Part shown: positions 8,924-16,142 of the stretch, in pieces
Layout: every line of letters starts with the position of its first letter
Numbering within the stretch: position 1 is the first letter of the stretch
Assembly (NCBI GenBank): GCA_964509685.1
Contig: CAZDYQ010000002.1
Coordinates: 1-64,000 of the forward strand
Origin: JAMLIN01 sp964509685
GTDB taxonomy: Bacteria; Pseudomonadota; Gammaproteobacteria; Burkholderiales; Burkholderiaceae_E
Direction of reading: 5' to 3'
Length of the DNA stretch: 64,000 nucleotides
Position numbers and translations under genes: made by a program
Notes under the pieces: model-generated
Database searches by the model: none
What the model was told of the DNA's origin: nothing
The model's input: the letters and a program-made list of their open reading frames with translations, nothing else

Positions 8924-8986
8924 GCGAAGGGCCAACCCGCTCATCCTCGCTGCTAAACTGGCTCGCCTTCGTTTCCGTACGGGACC

Positions 8987-9535
8987 ATGAAATACTGCTC
9001 CGTCTGTGCCCGCGAAGTCCGCCTCGCCATTCCGCCGGGCGACAATCGCGAACGCTACTGCTGCGACGGCTGCGGCACCATCCACTACCAGAATCCGAAT
9101 CTCGTGCTCGGCACGATCCCGGTCTGGGAAGGACGGGTCCTGCTCTGCCGGCGGGCCATCGAGCCGCGCTACGGCTACTGGACGCTGCCCGCCGGTTTCA
9201 TGGAAAACGGGGAAACCACCCGCGCCGGCGCGGAACGCGAAACGACCGAGGAATCCGGCGCGCGCATCGAGCTCGGCGAACTTTTCTCCATGCTCGACGT
9301 ACCGCATGTCCACCAGGTCCACCTGTTCTTCCGGGCGCGCATGCTCGGTCCCGAGCTCGCGCCCGGGCCGGAAAGCCTGGAGGCTCGCCTCTTCAGCGAG
9401 GAGGAGATCCCCTGGGACGAGATCGCCTTCCGGACCGTCGAGCGCACCTTGCGCTGGTTCTTCGAGGACCGTCGCACCGGCCGTGAAAAGCTGCATGTCG
9501 ATGCGATCCTCTACCCGCGACGCCCGTCGAGCTAG
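8987..9535 (+). CDS. Nudix hydrolase with N-terminal zinc ribbon
   Basis: 182 residues. An N-terminal zinc ribbon (C4-x2-C7 and C26-x2-C29) is followed by a Nudix domain with a complete Nudix box: G70, E76, R84-E85, E88-E89 and G91, the metal-binding glutamates being present. Such proteins hydrolyse nucleoside diphosphates linked to other groups; the zinc-ribbon subfamily resembles NADH pyrophosphatase-like and ADP-ribose-type enzymes, but the substrate cannot be told from the sequence. Transcribed with aat, which follows after 18 bases, and divergently from tRNA-fMet. Confidence 0.88.
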   Translation: MKYCSVCAREVRLAIPPGDNRERYCCDGCGTIHYQNPNLVLGTIPVWEGRVLLCRRAIEPRYGYWTLPAGFMENGETTRAGAERETTEESGARIELGELFSMLDVPHVHQVHLFFRARMLGPELAPGPESLEARLFSEEEIPWDEIAFRTVERTLRWFFEDRRTGREKLHVDAILYPRRPSS

Positions 9536-9553
9536 GCGGGCCGCCTCGCGACG

Positions 9554-10291
9554 ATGACGGAGCCCCGGCTCGCCTGGGTCGAACCGGGAGTCCCGCTGCC
9601 CGACCCGAGCGAGGCGCTCGACGATCCGCCCGGCCTGCTCGCGGCGGGCCGCGACCTCGGGGTGGCCCGCCTGCTCGAGGCCTATGCCAAGGGCGCCTTC
9701 CCCTGGTACTCGGACGACCAGCCCGTCCTCTGGTGGTCGCCGGATCCCCGCATGGTCCTGCTCACGGCGGAGTTCCATCTCTCGCGGTCGCTGCGCCAGC
9801 GCTGCCGGCAGATGCATCGAGCGGGCGCGTGGACGGTCACGCTCGATGCCGCCTTCGACGAGGTGGTGGCGGCATGCGCGCACACGATCCGGCGCGGGCA
9901 GGCGGGCACCTGGATCACGACCGAGATGCGGCAGGCCTATGGCGACCTGCACCGGGCGGGCTTCGCGCACTCCGTCGAGATCTGGCGGCAGTCGCCCGAC
10001 GGGCGCGAACTCGCCGGTGGCCTCTACGGCGTGGCGATCGGCCGCATGTTCTTCGGGGAATCGATGTTCAGCCGCGAGGCCGACGCCTCGAAGGCGGCGC
10101 TCGGGGCGCTGGTCGGCGCGCTCCGGCGGCACGGTTTCCCCATGATAGACTGCCAGCAGGCAACGCCTCACCTGGCTTCGCTCGGTGCGCGGGAGATCCC
10201 GAGAGCCTCCTTCCTGGAGCTCGTGCGCGAGCTGACCGGTCAGGCCGCTCCGGACTGGCGCGCGATGGCCATCGAACTCCCGCTCGGATGA
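9554..10291 (+). CDS. aat: leucyl/phenylalanyl-tRNA--protein transferase
   Basis: Adds Leu or Phe to proteins with N-terminal Lys or Arg, creating a ClpS/ClpAP degron. 245 residues with the family blocks GLLAAGRDLGVARLLEAYAKGAFPWY, WWSPDPRMVL, the HSVEIW segment, the LAGGLYGVAIGRMFFGESMF core and the DCQ motif near residue 198. The stop overlaps the start of bpt in an ATGA, so the two N-degron transferases are translationally coupled, a common betaproteobacterial and vibrio arrangement. Confidence 0.96.
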   Translation: MTEPRLAWVEPGVPLPDPSEALDDPPGLLAAGRDLGVARLLEAYAKGAFPWYSDDQPVLWWSPDPRMVLLTAEFHLSRSLRQRCRQMHRAGAWTVTLDAAFDEVVAACAHTIRRGQAGTWITTEMRQAYGDLHRAGFAHSVEIWRQSPDGRELAGGLYGVAIGRMFFGESMFSREADASKAALGALVGALRRHGFPMIDCQQATPHLASLGAREIPRASFLELVRELTGQAAPDWRAMAIELPLG

Positions 10292-11043
10292 CCCAGCTCA
10301 AGGAACTCCCCTTCTCGGCGCTGCAGTTCTACTCGACCGCGCCCTATCCGTGCAGCTACCTGCCCGAGCGCCAGGCGAGATCCCAGGTCGCGACCCCGAA
10401 CCACCTCATCAATGCCGACGTCTACAGCGAGCTGGTCCGGGCCGGCTTCCGTCGTAGCGGCGTGTTCACCTACCGCCCGCATTGCGACCGGTGCAGCGCC
10501 TGTACGCCGGTGCGCCTGCCCGTCGCCCGCTTCATGCCCAACCGGAGCCAGCGTCGCGCGGCGAAGCGCCATGCGGACCTGCGCACCCTGGTCGCCCGGC
10601 TCGGCTTCTCGCACGAGCACTACCGGCTCTACCTGCGCTACCAGTCGCACCGCCATGCGGGCAGCGGGATGGACCACGACAGCCGCGAGCAGTACGCGCA
10701 GTTCCTGCTCCAGAGCAAGGTGAACACGCGCCTCGTGGAGTTCCGGGATCCCGAGGGCATCCTGCGCATGGTGTCGATCATCGACATGCTCAACGACGGC
10801 CTGTCGTCGGTCTACACCTTCTACGACCCGGACGTGCCGGGCGCGAGCTACGGCACCTACAACATCCTGTGGCAGGTCGAGCAGTGCCGCCAGCTCGGCC
10901 TCCCGTACCTGTACCTGGGGTACTGGATCGAGCAGAGCCGCAAGATGCGCTACAAGGCCCAGTTCCGCCCGATCGAGGCGCTTCGCAACGGCCGGTGGTC
11001 GGAACTCGACGTGCCCCTGACGCCGGGTGCCGCCAGCGAATGA
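10288..11043 (+). CDS. bpt: aspartate/glutamate leucyltransferase (Bpt)
   Basis: Transfers Leu from leucyl-tRNA to proteins with N-terminal Asp or Glu, the second branch of the bacterial N-degron pathway. 251 residues; resembles eukaryotic arginyltransferase (ATE1). Visible blocks: the N-terminal CSYLPERQAR segment, YRPHCDRCSACTPVRLPV with clustered cysteines, and SVYTFYDPD, GTYNILWQ and YLGYWI in the GNAT-like C-terminal domain. The ATG at 10288 overlaps the aat stop; its own stop overlaps the pyrD start, giving a tightly coupled three-gene operon. Confidence 0.95.
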   Translation: MTQLKELPFSALQFYSTAPYPCSYLPERQARSQVATPNHLINADVYSELVRAGFRRSGVFTYRPHCDRCSACTPVRLPVARFMPNRSQRRAAKRHADLRTLVARLGFSHEHYRLYLRYQSHRHAGSGMDHDSREQYAQFLLQSKVNTRLVEFRDPEGILRMVSIIDMLNDGLSSVYTFYDPDVPGASYGTYNILWQVEQCRQLGLPYLYLGYWIEQSRKMRYKAQFRPIEALRNGRWSELDVPLTPGAASE

Positions 11044-12074
11044 GGTCGGGACTCTACTCGCTGGCGCGACCGTTCCTCTTCGCGCTCGACCCCGAACGCG
11101 CGCACGAGCTCACGCTCGCAACCCTCGACGGCCTGGCCGCCAGCGGCGCGCTGGCCCTCGCCGCCGGGCCGGCGGTCGAGGATCCCGTCGAGGTCATGGG
11201 ACTGAGGTTCTCGAACCGGGTCGGGCTTGCCGCCGGCATGGACAAGGACGGGGCGCACATCGACGGTTTCGCGGCGATGGGCTTCGGCTTCATAGAGGTC
11301 GGCACCGTGACGCCGCGACCGCAGCCCGGGAATCCCCGCCCCCGGCTGTTCCGGCTGCCCGCGCACCGGGCGCTGATCAACCGGATGGGCTTCAACAACC
11401 AGGGGGTGGACGCCTTCGTCGCGAACGTGCAGCGATCGCGCTATCGCGGTGTGCTGGGGCTGAACATCGGCAAGAACGCCGACACGCCCATCGAGAACGC
11501 CATCGACGACTACCTTGCCTGCCTGCGCAAGGTGTATCCCCATGCGGGCTACGTCACCATCAACGTGTCCTCGCCCAACACCCGGAACCTGCGCCAGCTC
11601 CAGGGCGCCGACGAGCTCGACCGCATGCTCGAGCGGCTGCGCGACGAACGCGACGCGCTCGCCACGGAGCACCGTCGCAGGGTGCCCATGGTCCTCAAGA
11701 TCGCGCCCGACCTCGAGCCCGCGCAGGTCGATTCAATTGCGGCCGCGCTCCTGCGCCACGGGATCGACGGCGTGATCGCCACCAACACCACGGTCTCGCG
11801 CGAGATGGTGGCGGGCGCGCGCCACGCGCGCGAGGCCGGGGGCCTCTCGGGCGCCCCGCTGCTCGGGCTGTCCAACCGGGTCATCCGGGCGTTGCGGGAG
11901 CGGCTCCCGGCCGACTACCCCATCATCGGCGTCGGGGGGGTCTTCGGCGGTCCCGACGCCCGCTCGAAGGTCGAAGCCGGCGCCTCGCTCGTGCAGGTCT
12001 ATACCGGGCTCGTCTATCGCGGCCCGGCCCTGGTGGGCGAATGCGCCCGGGCGCTGGCGACGCCGCCGGAATGA
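11040..12074 (+). CDS. pyrD: dihydroorotate dehydrogenase (quinone), class 2
   Basis: Oxidises dihydroorotate to orotate in pyrimidine synthesis, passing electrons to quinone at the inner membrane. 344 residues with a class 2 N-terminal helix region (MRSGLYSLARPFLFALDPE), FMN-barrel motifs GLAAGMDKDG and FGFIEVGTVTPRPQPGNPRPR, the NVSSPNTRNLRQLQ loop where the class 2 catalytic serine lies, and the C-terminal GVGGVFGGPDARSKVEAGA phosphate-binding segment. The ATG overlaps the bpt stop (ATGA). Confidence 0.97.
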   Translation: MRSGLYSLARPFLFALDPERAHELTLATLDGLAASGALALAAGPAVEDPVEVMGLRFSNRVGLAAGMDKDGAHIDGFAAMGFGFIEVGTVTPRPQPGNPRPRLFRLPAHRALINRMGFNNQGVDAFVANVQRSRYRGVLGLNIGKNADTPIENAIDDYLACLRKVYPHAGYVTINVSSPNTRNLRQLQGADELDRMLERLRDERDALATEHRRRVPMVLKIAPDLEPAQVDSIAAALLRHGIDGVIATNTTVSREMVAGARHAREAGGLSGAPLLGLSNRVIRALRERLPADYPIIGVGGVFGGPDARSKVEAGASLVQVYTGLVYRGPALVGECARALATPPE

Positions 12075-12099
12075 CATTCGTTTCGCTTGGTGATATAAC
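12071..12099 (+). promoter_or_regulatory. sigma-70 promoter of the IclR-type regulator
   Basis: ATGACA (12071-12076, 5/6), a 17-base spacer and TATAAC (12094-12099, 5/6) preceded by TGA, an extended -10. The -35 hexamer overlaps the pyrD stop codon. Predicted start near 12106. Confidence 0.7.
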
Positions 12100-12106
12100 G
12101 ACCCGC

Positions 12107-12122
12107 ATCGCAACATTGCGAT
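12107..12122 (+). promoter_or_regulatory. 16-bp palindrome at the regulator's start site, candidate autoregulatory operator
   Basis: ATCGCAA-CA-TTGCGAT is a perfect inverted repeat (7-bp arms, 2-bp spacer) beginning at the predicted +1 and ending 12 bases before the ATG. IclR-family dimers bind such palindromes and often repress themselves, so an operator is the simplest reading. No footprint is known to me for this sequence. Confidence 0.55.
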
Positions 12123-12134
12123 CCCGCACGCTCG

Positions 12135-12920
12135 ATGCCACGTCCCCGCTCGAACACTGAGCAAGGCAAGACCGCGATCCAGGTGATCGACCGCATGGTG
12201 TCCCTGCTCGACGCCCTGGCCGCCCAGCCCGACCCCGTAAGCCTCAAGGAGCTGTCCGCCCGGACGGGCCTGCACCCGTCCACGGCGCATCGCATCCTCA
12301 ACGACCTCGTCACGGCCCGGCTCGTCGATCGCAGCGACCCCGGCATCTACCAGCTCGGCATCCGCCTGCTGGAGCTCGGCAACCTGGTGAAGACGAGGCT
12401 CAACGTGCGTGACGCGGCGCTCGGCCCGATGCGCGAGCTCCACCGGGCCACCGGCCAGCCGGTCAACCTCTCCATCCGCCAGGGCGACGAGATCGTCTAC
12501 ATCGAGCGCGCGCTGTCGGAACGCTCGGGAATGCAGGTGGTGCGCGCCGTCGGCGGGCGCGCCCCGCTCCACCTCACCTCCGTGGGCAAGCTCTTCCTCG
12601 CCGCGGACGACATTCGCGCGGTGCGCGCCTACAGCGCCCGCACCGGCCTGGCCGGCCACACGCGCAACAGCATCACCGAGCCCGCCAGGCTCGAGCGCGA
12701 GCTCGCGCTGGTGCGCGCCCGGGGCTATGCGCGCGACAACGAGGAACTCGAGCTGGGCGTCCGGTGCATCGCCGCGGGGATTCGCGACGACTCGGGCCGC
12801 CTCGTCGCGGGCCTGTCGATCTCCGCGCCCGCGGAGTTCATCCAGGACGAGTGGATCGACCAGCTCTGCATGACCGCCGACCAGATCTCGTCGGCGCTCG
12901 GCTACGAGCGCCGCGACTGA
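12135..12920 (+). CDS. IclR family transcriptional regulator
   Basis: 261 residues. An N-terminal winged helix-turn-helix (about residues 14-75, with VSLKELSARTGLHPSTAHRIL as recognition region) is followed by the IclR effector-binding GAF-like domain (about 85-255; QGDEIVYIER, PLHLTSVGKLFLA, GYARDNEELELGVRCIAAGI, ISAPAEF). Family members sense small aromatic or short-chain metabolites. The target cannot be named: the neighbours are pyrD and a convergent peptidase gene, neither a catabolic operon. It has its own promoter and a palindrome at the start site, so self-control is likely. Confidence 0.92.
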   Translation: MPRPRSNTEQGKTAIQVIDRMVSLLDALAAQPDPVSLKELSARTGLHPSTAHRILNDLVTARLVDRSDPGIYQLGIRLLELGNLVKTRLNVRDAALGPMRELHRATGQPVNLSIRQGDEIVYIERALSERSGMQVVRAVGGRAPLHLTSVGKLFLAADDIRAVRAYSARTGLAGHTRNSITEPARLERELALVRARGYARDNEELELGVRCIAAGIRDDSGRLVAGLSISAPAEFIQDEWIDQLCMTADQISSALGYERRD

Positions 12921-12953
12921 ACCGAAGGCCCTGCGGCGGGCCCTGGCGTCGCG

Positions 12954-14123
12954 TCAGCTCGCGGAAGCCGTGTCGGATGCGGCCTTCGACGAACCCGCGT
13001 GCCTGGCACCGCCGGCCTCGAGCCAGTCGCGCAGCCGCCGCGCATCGCCGAAGCGCGTGTTCGCCCCGTCGGAGTCGAGCAGGACCATCACCACCGGGCG
13101 GCCGTCGATGAGCGTCTGCATGACGAGGCAGCGCCCGGCCTCGGAGATATAGCCGGTCTTCTGGAGGCCGATCTCCCAGTTCTCGTTCTTCACCAGGCGA
13201 TTGGTGTTCCCGTAGCGCACCTGGCGGTAGCCGGTATCGATGGTGAGGCCCGGCGTGGTGGAGTACGTGCGCAGCAGCGGATACCTCGCCGCCTCGCGCA
13301 CGAGCCGGGCGAGGTCGCGCGCATTGGACACGTTGCCGGCCGACAGCCCCGTCGGCTCGACGAAGCTCGAGTCCTCCATGCCGATCGCCCGCGCCTTGCG
13401 GTTCATCTCCGCGACGAATGCATCGAGCCCCCCGGGGTGGTGGCGGCCGAGCGCGTTGGCCGCCCGGTTCTCGGAGGACATCAGCGCAAGGTGAAGCATT
13501 TCCGAGCGCGACAGCTTCGTGCCCACGGTCAGCCGCGACCGGCTGTTGCGCTCGGTGTCGATATCGTCGGACGTGATCGTGAGCATCTCGTGCATCGGCG
13601 CCTTGGAGTCGAGCACGACCATCGCGGTCATGAGCTTGGTGATCGAGGCGATCGGCAACACCGCGTCCGCGTTCTTCTCGTAGAGCGTCTCGCCCGTCCG
13701 CGCGTCGACCATCAAGGCGACGGAAGAACCCAGGCCAAGCGGATCGTCCACCGTCCGCAGCCCGATCGCCTCGCCGATGGTGGGGATGGAAGCGGGCACC
13801 GGCCGCTGGATCCGGGCCGAGGCGCGGGCGTTCGTCCGCACCACGTTCGCCTTGGGCGCGGTGCGCCTGGCGCTCGCGGTGCTTCGCCGCGGCTTGGCGG
13901 CCTTCCGGGCGGCGGCGCGGCGAGGCGGGCGCTTGGCCTCGTTCTTCGCGGCCTTCGTCCGCGCGGAAGGGGCCGGCCGGGATGCCTTGGCGGCCTTGCG
14001 CTTGGCCGAGGAGGCCATCTTGCCGGGCTCCGAGGCTCCCTTCGCCTGCACTTCCGGCCAGGTCACGGCCAGGCCAATCACGACGCACGCGACCAGCAGC
14101 GCGCGGAACCACGAATACACCAT
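12954..14123 (-). CDS. D-alanyl-D-alanine endopeptidase/carboxypeptidase, PBP7-like
   Basis: Periplasmic penicillin-binding protein of the PBP5/PBP7 (S11) type that cuts peptidoglycan cross-bridges or stem peptides. 389 residues: signal peptide (residues 1-27, ending VQA), a long Ala/Lys/Arg-rich linker (about 28-108), then the peptidase domain with SITK (S160, K163), SEN (217-219) and KTG (322-324), the three catalytic motifs. The basic linker, with a composition like histone H1, is unusual and may bind anionic wall polymers or be simply disordered. Close to PbpG by similarity. Convergent with the IclR gene; a weak promoter (TACACT, 14168-14163, with TTATTT 17 bases upstream) stands before it. 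Confidence 0.88.
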   Translation of the reverse strand: MVYSWFRALLVACVVIGLAVTWPEVQAKGASEPGKMASSAKRKAAKASRPAPSARTKAAKNEAKRPPRRAAARKAAKPRRSTASARRTAPKANVVRTNARASARIQRPVPASIPTIGEAIGLRTVDDPLGLGSSVALMVDARTGETLYEKNADAVLPIASITKLMTAMVVLDSKAPMHEMLTITSDDIDTERNSRSRLTVGTKLSRSEMLHLALMSSENRAANALGRHHPGGLDAFVAEMNRKARAIGMEDSSFVEPTGLSAGNVSNARDLARLVREAARYPLLRTYSTTPGLTIDTGYRQVRYGNTNRLVKNENWEIGLQKTGYISEAGRCLVMQTLIDGRPVVMVLLDSDGANTRFGDARRLRDWLEAGGARHAGSSKAASDTASAS

Positions 14124-14539
14124 GCCGACTCCCCGGGGCCCTTCGATTCTTCAGGACGCCAGAGTGTATCAAGTAGTTCCTTATGAAATAAAGCCTTACC
14201 AGCGAATCCGAAGACACGTCTTGAAGAACGTAAGCCAAGAGCCGACCGGCGGTCGATCATCGGAACAGCGGCCCTGCGCGGGGCGATACCGGGGGATCGG
14301 ACATCGGGCGGTACCAGACGCGACACAGTCCGCTCGTCGCCGCCCGGGGCGCCGGCTTCGACGGCGCATCCGCGAGGCCTTTTCCTGCGGAGCAGCAACC
14401 GCGACCGGGCAGGGGCGCACCCTTGCGAACCGCCTGTCACGGCGATCGATCCGGACCGCAAGAACATCGACAAATCCAATACTTGACGGAAGTGCGCCGA
14501 TTACGGAACATGCCATTGCTGCGATGCACAAGAAAACGG
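14124..14539. other. intergenic region between the PBP7-like gene and phaP
   Basis: About 416 bases without a supported gene, between divergent genes. Apart from the weak minus-strand promoter at 14163-14191, a second plus-strand hexamer pair (TTGACG at 14483-14488 and GAACAT at 14506-14511, 17 apart) may be an additional upstream phaP promoter. No RNA gene or repeat recognised. Confidence 0.4.
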
Positions 14540-14568
14540 TTGACTTCGGCGCCAACGGCCCATACAGT
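14540..14568 (+). promoter_or_regulatory. sigma-70 promoter of phaP
   Basis: TTGACT (14540-14545, 5/6), a 17-base spacer and TACAGT (14563-14568, 4/6), with a predicted start near 14575. This gives a leader of about 67 nt before the phaP ATG. Confidence 0.7.
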
Positions 14569-14575
14569 GTGTTTT

Positions 14576-14586
14576 GTGCGACGCAC
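14576..14586 (+). promoter_or_regulatory. palindrome GTGCG-A-CGCAC over the phaP start, candidate PhaR-type operator
   Basis: A perfect 5-1-5 inverted repeat located immediately after the predicted transcription start. Phasin genes are commonly repressed by PhaR, which leaves DNA when polyhydroxyalkanoate granules form, and repressor sites rich in TGC/GCA dyads have been described. Assignment to PhaR is inference; phaR is not in the window. Confidence 0.45.
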
Positions 14587-14641
14587 CATCACCGTGATAG
14601 ATCGTCGCCTCGCCCGAACCCGACTGTCCAGGAGTGCGCAA

Positions 14642-15178
14642 ATGTTCCAGACCCCCGAGCAACTGATCCAGATCCAGAAGGCCGCGCTTGAAAGCAACCG
14701 CGCCGTGACCCTCAAGTCCCTCGAGGGACTCGAGAAGCTCGCCGAGCTGAACCTCCAGGCCGCGAAGGCCTCGGTGGGCGAAGTCGCCGAGCAGTTCCGT
14801 GCCCTGTTCGAGGCCAAGGATCCCCAGGCCATCGCCGAACTGACCACCAACGCCGCCCAGCCGGTCGCCGAGAAGTTCGTGGCCTACTCGAAGCATGTCT
14901 ATGACATCACCAACGAGACTGGCACGGGCATTGCTTCGATCGTGGAGAAGCAGTTCGCGGAAACCGGCAAGCTGTTCCAGGCCGCGGTCGACCAGCTCGC
15001 CAAGAACGCGCCGGTCGGTTCCGAAGGCATCGTGACGTTCATCCGCCAGGCGCTGAACGCCGCGAACACCGCCGCGGACCAGGTGACCGCTGCCACCAAA
15101 CAGGCCGTCGAACTTGCCGAAAGCAACTTCAGCGCCGCCGCCGCGAAGGCCACGAGCCGCGCGAAGAAGGCTGCCTGA
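14642..15178 (+). CDS. phaP: phasin family protein (PHA granule-associated)
   Basis: Amphipathic coat protein of polyhydroxyalkanoate granules. 178 residues, nearly all helical, starting MFQTPEQLIQIQKAALES, the typical opening of betaproteobacterial phasins, with the helical stretch around LTTNAAQPVAEKFVAYSKH and an Ala/Lys-rich end (KATSRAKKAA) usual for the family. The start at 14642 is the first ATG in phasin similarity; the open frame extends upstream without resemblance. Monocistronic, with its own promoter, a palindrome at the start site and a strong terminator. Presence implies PHB storage, although phaC, phaA and phaB are outside the window. Confidence 0.94.
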   Translation: MFQTPEQLIQIQKAALESNRAVTLKSLEGLEKLAELNLQAAKASVGEVAEQFRALFEAKDPQAIAELTTNAAQPVAEKFVAYSKHVYDITNETGTGIASIVEKQFAETGKLFQAAVDQLAKNAPVGSEGIVTFIRQALNAANTAADQVTAATKQAVELAESNFSAAAAKATSRAKKAA

Positions 15179-15241
15179 CCGAATTCTTCATCCAGGTTGT
15201 CTCCTCCAGGCGCCACTGTCTCCTCCTCCGTGTGGTGCCTT

Positions 15242-15270
15242 AAGGCCCGATCCGCCGATCGGGCCTTTTT
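15242..15270 (+). terminator. intrinsic terminator of phaP
   Basis: Perfect 11-bp stem AAGGCCCGATC / GATCGGGCCTT with a CGCC loop, running into TTTTTCTTT. Confidence 0.92.
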
Positions 15271-15327
15271 CTTTGGTGACGCCGCGCGTCACATCGCGAC
15301 GAGGCGCGACAGTCCGAATCGCCCCGT

Positions 15328-16125
15328 TCAGTCGCCCGCAGGCATCTCCTCGATACGGCCGCCCAGCCGGGCCACGGCCTCCCGCAGCATCCGACAGGCG
15401 GCGGCCGTCGCATCCGGGTCGCCCTTGACGCCCAGTTCGAGATGGCCGGGGCGGGCGAGCGTCCCTGCCGACGGCAGGCAGAACACCTTGACCTGGGCGT
15501 AGGCGCGCTCGACCGCCTCCAGCGCGGGCGTCACCACGGACTCGGGCAGTCCGTGCGCGATGAATGCGAGCACCTGCTGCCTGTCCCGGTGGAAGTGCTC
15601 CCGGTAGTGCGTGTCCAGGATCCATTCGATCATCGGCCAGGCCATGACCGGGAACCCGGGCATGAACCAGTGCGTGCCCACGCGGAACCCGGGTATGCGG
15701 TTGTACGGGTTCGGGATGATGTCGGCGCCCTCGGGGAACTCCCCCATCCGGAGCCGCTGCTGGTTCTCCGGCAGGCTCATGTCCGCGCTGCCCCGCCCTT
15801 CCCTCGCCATGTCGGCGCAACGCTGCGTGATCAGCGCCTTTGCCTCGGGATGCAGGACGAGCGGCACGCCCAGCGCCGCCGCCGCGGCCTGGCGCGTATG
15901 GTCGTCGGGCGTGGCCCCGATCCCGCCGCAGCAGAAGACCACGTCCTCGCTCGCGAAGGTCTGCCTCAGGGCGGCCTCGATGCGCGCGCGATCGTCGCCC
16001 TCGTAGCGCACCCATGCCAGTTGCAGGCCGCGCTCCGCGAGCAGCTCGCGAACCTTGGAGAAGTGCTTGTCCTGGCGGCGCCCCGAGAGGATCTCGTCAC
16101 CGATCACGATCAATCCGAACTTCAC
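15328..16125 (-). CDS. CinA-like / MoCF-domain molybdopterin-binding protein
   Basis: 265 residues. An N-terminal MoaB/Mog-type molybdopterin-binding fold, with IVIGDEILSGRRQDKH at the start and CCGGIGATPDDHTRQAAA near residues 69-86, matches the N-terminal part of CinA. The amidase (PncC) domain of full-length CinA is absent; the C-terminal 90 residues instead follow the competence/damage-inducible protein A-like family of stand-alone MoCF proteins. Actual substrate is uncertain; a role in nucleotide or pterin metabolism is possible. It lies 17 bases after ggt and may be co-transcribed. Confidence 0.82.
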   Translation of the reverse strand: MKFGLIVIGDEILSGRRQDKHFSKVRELLAERGLQLAWVRYEGDDRARIEAALRQTFASEDVVFCCGGIGATPDDHTRQAAAAALGVPLVLHPEAKALITQRCADMAREGRGSADMSLPENQQRLRMGEFPEGADIIPNPYNRIPGFRVGTHWFMPGFPVMAWPMIEWILDTHYREHFHRDRQQVLAFIAHGLPESVVTPALEAVERAYAQVKVFCLPSAGTLARPGHLELGVKGDPDATAAACRMLREAVARLGGRIEEMPAGD

Positions 16126-16142
16126 TTTCGACTCCCCTTCCT

